From positions 1-64,000 of the forward strand of contig NZ_QOVJ01000002.1 in assembly GCF_004104055.1 (NCBI RefSeq): a stretch of DNA of 64,000 nt. Reading direction: 5' to 3'. The position numbers and the translations under genes were made by a program. Below the pieces are notes generated by a model. That model had not been told where the DNA came from. It worked only from the letters and a program-made list of their open reading frames with translations, and did not search any database. Of the stretch, positions 60,540 to 64,000 are shown piece by piece (position 1 is the first letter of the stretch; each line of letters opens with the position of its first letter). The stretch is from Leeuwenhoekiella aestuarii. GTDB lineage: Bacteria > Bacteroidota > Bacteroidia > Flavobacteriales > Flavobacteriaceae.

Positions 60540-60956
60540 ATGAAAAAATATTCTCAACAACTAGTAGCAGTCCTGATGGTATTTGTGGTTCTTATGACTA
60601 CGATGTCATTTACGGTAAATATGCACTATTGTGGAGGTATGCTTGTAGATTATTCTTTAGTAAAAGAATCCACATCTTGTGGGATGGAAGCGCTACAAAG
60701 ATCAAACTCATGTGAAACACAACTGCTTAAAAAATCCTGTTGTCAAAACAAGCAGCTTACTGCAAATGGTCACGATGATCTTAAACCTACTTTTCATAAT
60801 TTAAACTTTGAACAGCACGTATTTATCACTTCTTTTTTCTTCAGTTACAATGCGCTATTTGAGCCTGAAACGGTCGAAAATACTTCTTTTGAGGATTATG
60901 CTCCTCCGCTGATCATAAGGGATATACAGACCTTAGATCAGGTTTTTTTGATTTGA
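60540..60956 (+). CDS. HYC_CC_PP-family protein next to metal efflux pump
   Basis: 138 residues. N-terminal hydrophobic segment (about 7-27, signal or anchor), then NMHYCGGMLVDYSL, C pair in KKSCCQNKQ and the YAPPLI tail, which are the three signatures that give this flavobacterial family its name. Six Cys and several His suggest copper or other soft-metal binding in the periplasm. It is directly upstream (124 bp) of the RND pump gene, in the same direction, as is common in Flavobacteriaceae. Function is by association: metal sensing or delivery to the pump. Confidence 0.82.
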   Translation: MKKYSQQLVAVLMVFVVLMTTMSFTVNMHYCGGMLVDYSLVKESTSCGMEALQRSNSCETQLLKKSCCQNKQLTANGHDDLKPTFHNLNFEQHVFITSFFFSYNALFEPETVENTSFEDYAPPLIIRDIQTLDQVFLI

Positions 60957-61080
60957 TATCGTATTGAATTTATAGCATTCAGTTGCTTTATGATTTTTTT
61001 TTCGCGATTGCGGAAGAACTCTTTTGTGCTTCAGTTTTATGCTGAAAGATCAAAGTATATAATTCAATACCTCTTTTATT

Positions 61081-64000
61081 ATGCTTAATAAAAGCATTAA
61101 ATTTTTTATCGAAAATAAGCTAATAGCTTTTCTCATACTGACTTTATGTGTGGTCTGGGGGGTTGCTATTGCTCCTTTTAATTGGGATACAGGATTGATT
61201 CCGCGTGATCCGGTTGCTGTTGACGCGATTCCAGATATTGGGGAGAATCAGCAAATCGTTTTCACAAAGTGGGAAGGTCGTTCTCCTCAGGATATAGAAG
61301 ATCAGATCAGTTATCCGCTTACTTCTGCCTTATTGGGGATTCCCGGAGTCAAGACCATACGCAGTTCGTCTATGTTTGGCTTTTCTAGTATCTATATCAT
61401 TTTTGAAGAGGATGTAGAATTCTACTGGAGCCGTAGTCGTATCCTTGAAAAACTGAATTCACTTCCCGCTAATCTCTTGCCTCAAGGAGTAAATCCTACT
61501 CTAGGTCCAGATGCTACCGGACTCGGGCAGATCTATTGGTACACCTTAGAAGGTCGTGATCCCGAAGGAAAGGTTACGGGCGGTTGGGATCTGCAAGAGT
61601 TGCGCAGTATTCAGGATTATTATGTGAAGTACGGTTTGGCTGCTGCAGGCGGCGTTTCTGAAGTTGCTTCTATAGGCGGTTATGTGCAGGAATATCAGAT
61701 AGATGTAAATCCGGAGTTAGCTCGTCAATATGATATAGGACTTGATGAGCTGGTAAAAGCAGTCAAAGAAAGCAATCAGGATATTGGTGCTCAGACTTTA
61801 GAGATCAACAAAACCGAATATCTGGTGCGCGGTTTAGGTTATGTAAAGTCTATTTCAGATATCGAGAATGCAGTAGTTACTGCTGAGGATTATACTGCAA
61901 TTCGGGTTAAAGACCTTGCAAAGGTGAAACTGGGACCTGCACCACGCCGTGGGATTTTAGATAAAGAAGGCGCTGAGGTTGTAGGAGGTGTTGTGGTTGC
62001 ACGTTATGGTGCAAACCCTATGGAAGTCATTAACAATGTAAAAGAAAAAATTAAAGAGATCAGTGGAGGTCTACCCGTTAAAACTTTAGCAGACGGAAGA
62101 AAATCTCAATTGACTATAGTCCCGTTTTACGACCGTACACAATTGATAGCAGAAACTTTAGGTACCCTTGATGAAGCCCTCACAATGGAAATTCTCATTA
62201 CCATACTTGTGATTATCGTGATGGTTTTTAATTTGAGAGCTTCGGTGCTTATTTCGGGTCTATTACCGGTTGCAGTGCTAATGGTTTTTATCGCTATGAA
62301 ATTGTTTGCTGTAGATGCCAATATAGTAGCCCTTTCCGGTATTGCCATAGCGATTGGTACTATTGTTGACGTAGGTGTTATTCTCACCGAAAATATGATC
62401 CGGCATTTTGATGAGGCAAAAAAAGCGCATAAAAACATTCCTTTGAACGCATTGGTTTATAATGCAACTGCAGAAGTGTCCGGAGCCATTGTAACGGCCG
62501 TGCTTACGACGATCATAAGTTTTATTCCGGTATTCACATTGGTGGGGGCAGAAGGTAAACTATTCCGTCCGTTGGCTTTTACAAAAACTGCAGCGTTGGG
62601 AGCATCATTGTTGATCGCTTTATTCATGATTCCGCCTTTTGCAGCAATTATTTTCCGTAAAAAATCGGTTAAAGAATCTGTTGCTCGTGTTTTTCAAATG
62701 CTATTCATCCTTTTAGGAATTCTTGCTTGTGTATACGGATTTTGGTTGGGTTTGATCTTGGTGGGTTTTGGCGTTCTTTACTTGTTACGCAAAGCGGAAA
62801 AATTACCATTTAATGGCTTTCCGCAAGCGGAAGGAATACTCGTAGTAATTGGGATCGTTTTTTTACTAGCGAGCTATTGGCGACCCTTGGGTTTTAACCG
62901 AAGCATTCTTGTAAACTTGCTTTTTGTTACGTTTTTATGCGCAGTGTTTTTTGGAGCATTCTGGATATTGCGTCATTTTTATGAGCGCATTTTACGCTGG
63001 GCATTGGTAAACAGGACCTTGTTTTTAAGTATACCTATATTTCTCCTGATCTGCGGCGCTGCAATACTTTTTAATACAGGTAAAGAGTTTATGCCTGCTC
63101 TAAATGAAGGTACATTTTTATTGATGCCCACATCGTTGCCACACGCAGGTGTTGAAGAAAATAAGCGTGTTTTACAACAATTAGATATGGCGGTTGCCAG
63201 CATTCCTGAGGTGGAGACTGTGGTGGGGAAAGCGGGACGAACAGAGTCTGCACTGGATCCTGCACCCTTGTCGATGTACGAAAACATCATTCAGTATAAG
63301 TCAGAGTTTCTACGGAATGCTTCCGGAAAACGGCAACGTTATCAAGTAGATGAAAATGGCTATTTTATATTAAAGGATGGTGGTAAAACACGAAACCCAA
63401 ACTTAGAGGTCAATGAAAATTCTAAGCCTGAACTGGTAATCCCTTTTCCGGTTTCTGCTGAAAAATTGGTAGAAGATTCAGCCGGTGAATATTATCGAAA
63501 TTGGCGTCCTTCCATTCAATCCTCAGATGATATTTGGAATGAGATCGCAAGCGTTTCTAAACTTCCCGGTGTTACATCGGCTCCTAAACTTCAGCCTATT
63601 GAAACGCGTCTTGTAATGCTACAAACCGGAATGCGTGCTCCAATGGGAATAAAAGTAAAAGGTTCAGACCTTAAACAAATTGAAGCTTTTGGGCTTGAAC
63701 TCGAGCGTATTTTAAAACAAACTGAAGGCGTAAAAGAAGAGGCTGTTTTTGCAGACCGTATTGTAGGTAAGCCTTATTTATTGATTGATATTGATCGCGA
63801 GCGTCTGGTGCGGTATGGTATTTCTATACAGGATGTTCAGCAAGTACTGGAGGTTGCGGTGGGCGGAATACCCATTACACAAACGGTAGAAGGCCGGGAG
63901 CGTTATAATGTGCGGGTGCGTTATCCGCGGGAATTGCGAGCAAATCCAGACGATATAAAGTCGATTTATGTTCCTGTGGCAAATGGAAGTCCGGTTCCGT
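61081..64000 (+). CDS. CusA/CzcA-family heavy-metal efflux RND pump (3' end outside window)
   Basis: 973 codons are present from ATG at 61081, open to the right edge. MLNKSIKFFIENKLIAFLIL begins the first membrane helix. Porter-domain motifs RDPVAVDAIPDIGENQQIVF and GIPGVKTIRSSSMFGFSSIY belong to the monovalent-metal CusA-like branch; the helix-4 region GIAIAIGTIVDVGVILTENM holds the Asp needed for proton flow. The second porter half begins near residue 660 (GKEFMPALNEGTFLLMPTSL). It takes metal ions (probably Cu+ or Ag+) from the periplasm to an outer-membrane channel. CusB/CusC-like partners should lie to the right. Full proteins of this type have extra C-terminal domains in flavobacteria. 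Confidence 0.92.
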   Translation, partial: MLNKSIKFFIENKLIAFLILTLCVVWGVAIAPFNWDTGLIPRDPVAVDAIPDIGENQQIVFTKWEGRSPQDIEDQISYPLTSALLGIPGVKTIRSSSMFGFSSIYIIFEEDVEFYWSRSRILEKLNSLPANLLPQGVNPTLGPDATGLGQIYWYTLEGRDPEGKVTGGWDLQELRSIQDYYVKYGLAAAGGVSEVASIGGYVQEYQIDVNPELARQYDIGLDELVKAVKESNQDIGAQTLEINKTEYLVRGLGYVKSISDIENAVVTAEDYTAIRVKDLAKVKLGPAPRRGILDKEGAEVVGGVVVARYGANPMEVINNVKEKIKEISGGLPVKTLADGRKSQLTIVPFYDRTQLIAETLGTLDEALTMEILITILVIIVMVFNLRASVLISGLLPVAVLMVFIAMKLFAVDANIVALSGIAIAIGTIVDVGVILTENMIRHFDEAKKAHKNIPLNALVYNATAEVSGAIVTAVLTTIISFIPVFTLVGAEGKLFRPLAFTKTAALGASLLIALFMIPPFAAIIFRKKSVKESVARVFQMLFILLGILACVYGFWLGLILVGFGVLYLLRKAEKLPFNGFPQAEGILVVIGIVFLLASYWRPLGFNRSILVNLLFVTFLCAVFFGAFWILRHFYERILRWALVNRTLFLSIPIFLLICGAAILFNTGKEFMPALNEGTFLLMPTSLPHAGVEENKRVLQQLDMAVASIPEVETVVGKAGRTESALDPAPLSMYENIIQYKSEFLRNASGKRQRYQVDENGYFILKDGGKTRNPNLEVNENSKPELVIPFPVSAEKLVEDSAGEYYRNWRPSIQSSDDIWNEIASVSKLPGVTSAPKLQPIETRLVMLQTGMRAPMGIKVKGSDLKQIEAFGLELERILKQTEGVKEEAVFADRIVGKPYLLIDIDRERLVRYGISIQDVQQVLEVAVGGIPITQTVEGRERYNVRVRYPRELRANPDDIKSIYVPVANGSPVP

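Noticed and set aside
62127-63290. Two minus-strand frames of about 100 codons inside the RND pump gene
   Set aside because: The plus strand is an uninterrupted CusA-type sequence over the whole stretch.

Overview
The window comes from a member of the Bacteroidota, most likely Flavobacteriaceae. The evidence is a SusC/SusD pair, flavobacterial promoter boxes (TAnnTTTG), an RteC-type regulator, a Bacteroidales-type tyrosine integrase, Rhs proteins of the Bacteroidota kind, a YaiO-type barrel, a HYC_CC_PP protein next to a CusA-type pump, and gene starts without Shine-Dalgarno sequences. No rRNA, CRISPR array or transposase gene was seen.

Bases 1 to about 20,010 look like one end of an integrative element inserted at a tRNA-Ser(TGA) gene (20012-20096, minus). 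From the left it holds an excisionase-like HTH protein cut by the window edge, RteC, and a large alpha-oxoamine synthase/GNAT fusion facing a DUF7793-like protein and a PAS-AraC regulator. A MauE/DoxX membrane protein with an overlapping NERD protein follows, then an HNH nuclease. Next come two Rhs/YD-repeat proteins, the second ending in a zinc metalloprotease-like toxin followed by a lipoprotein that is its likely immunity protein. A strip of decayed genes, a small LuxR-like regulator and the integrase complete the element. Two clusters of GTCATGC boxes at exactly 21-bp spacing lie in front of the oxoamine synthase and MauE genes and are probably operators of the local AraC protein.

From 20,100 to about 33,900 the region is core-like: SanA-like protein, nitroreductase, a secreted small protein, RibB with a degenerate GTP cyclohydrolase II domain, LptF/G permease, LolA, FtsK, DgkA, Tpx, then a peroxiredoxin/thioredoxin/DUF6952 group, NhaC, a GNAT protein and a TPM-domain lipoprotein. 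From 34,600 to 46,400 lie an orphan SusC/SusD pair, a GC-richer unknown gene, 11-bp tandem repeats, a secreted YadA-head/C1q-like protein, lipoamide dehydrogenase and a quinone oxidoreductase.

From 46,500 to 60,500 an ABC ATPase is followed by a signalling and surface-polysaccharide cluster: hybrid histidine kinase (five PAS, two REC), pseudo-receiver/HPt protein, single-domain REC, HEAT-repeat membrane protein, processive GT2 glycosyltransferase, TPR/YaiO barrel and an unknown membrane-anchored protein. A convergent LTA-synthase-like sulfatase-fold enzyme and a second, very similar single REC follow. This reads as a phosphorelay-controlled exopolysaccharide machine. The window ends in a HYC_CC_PP protein and a CusA/CzcA-type RND pump cut by the right edge.
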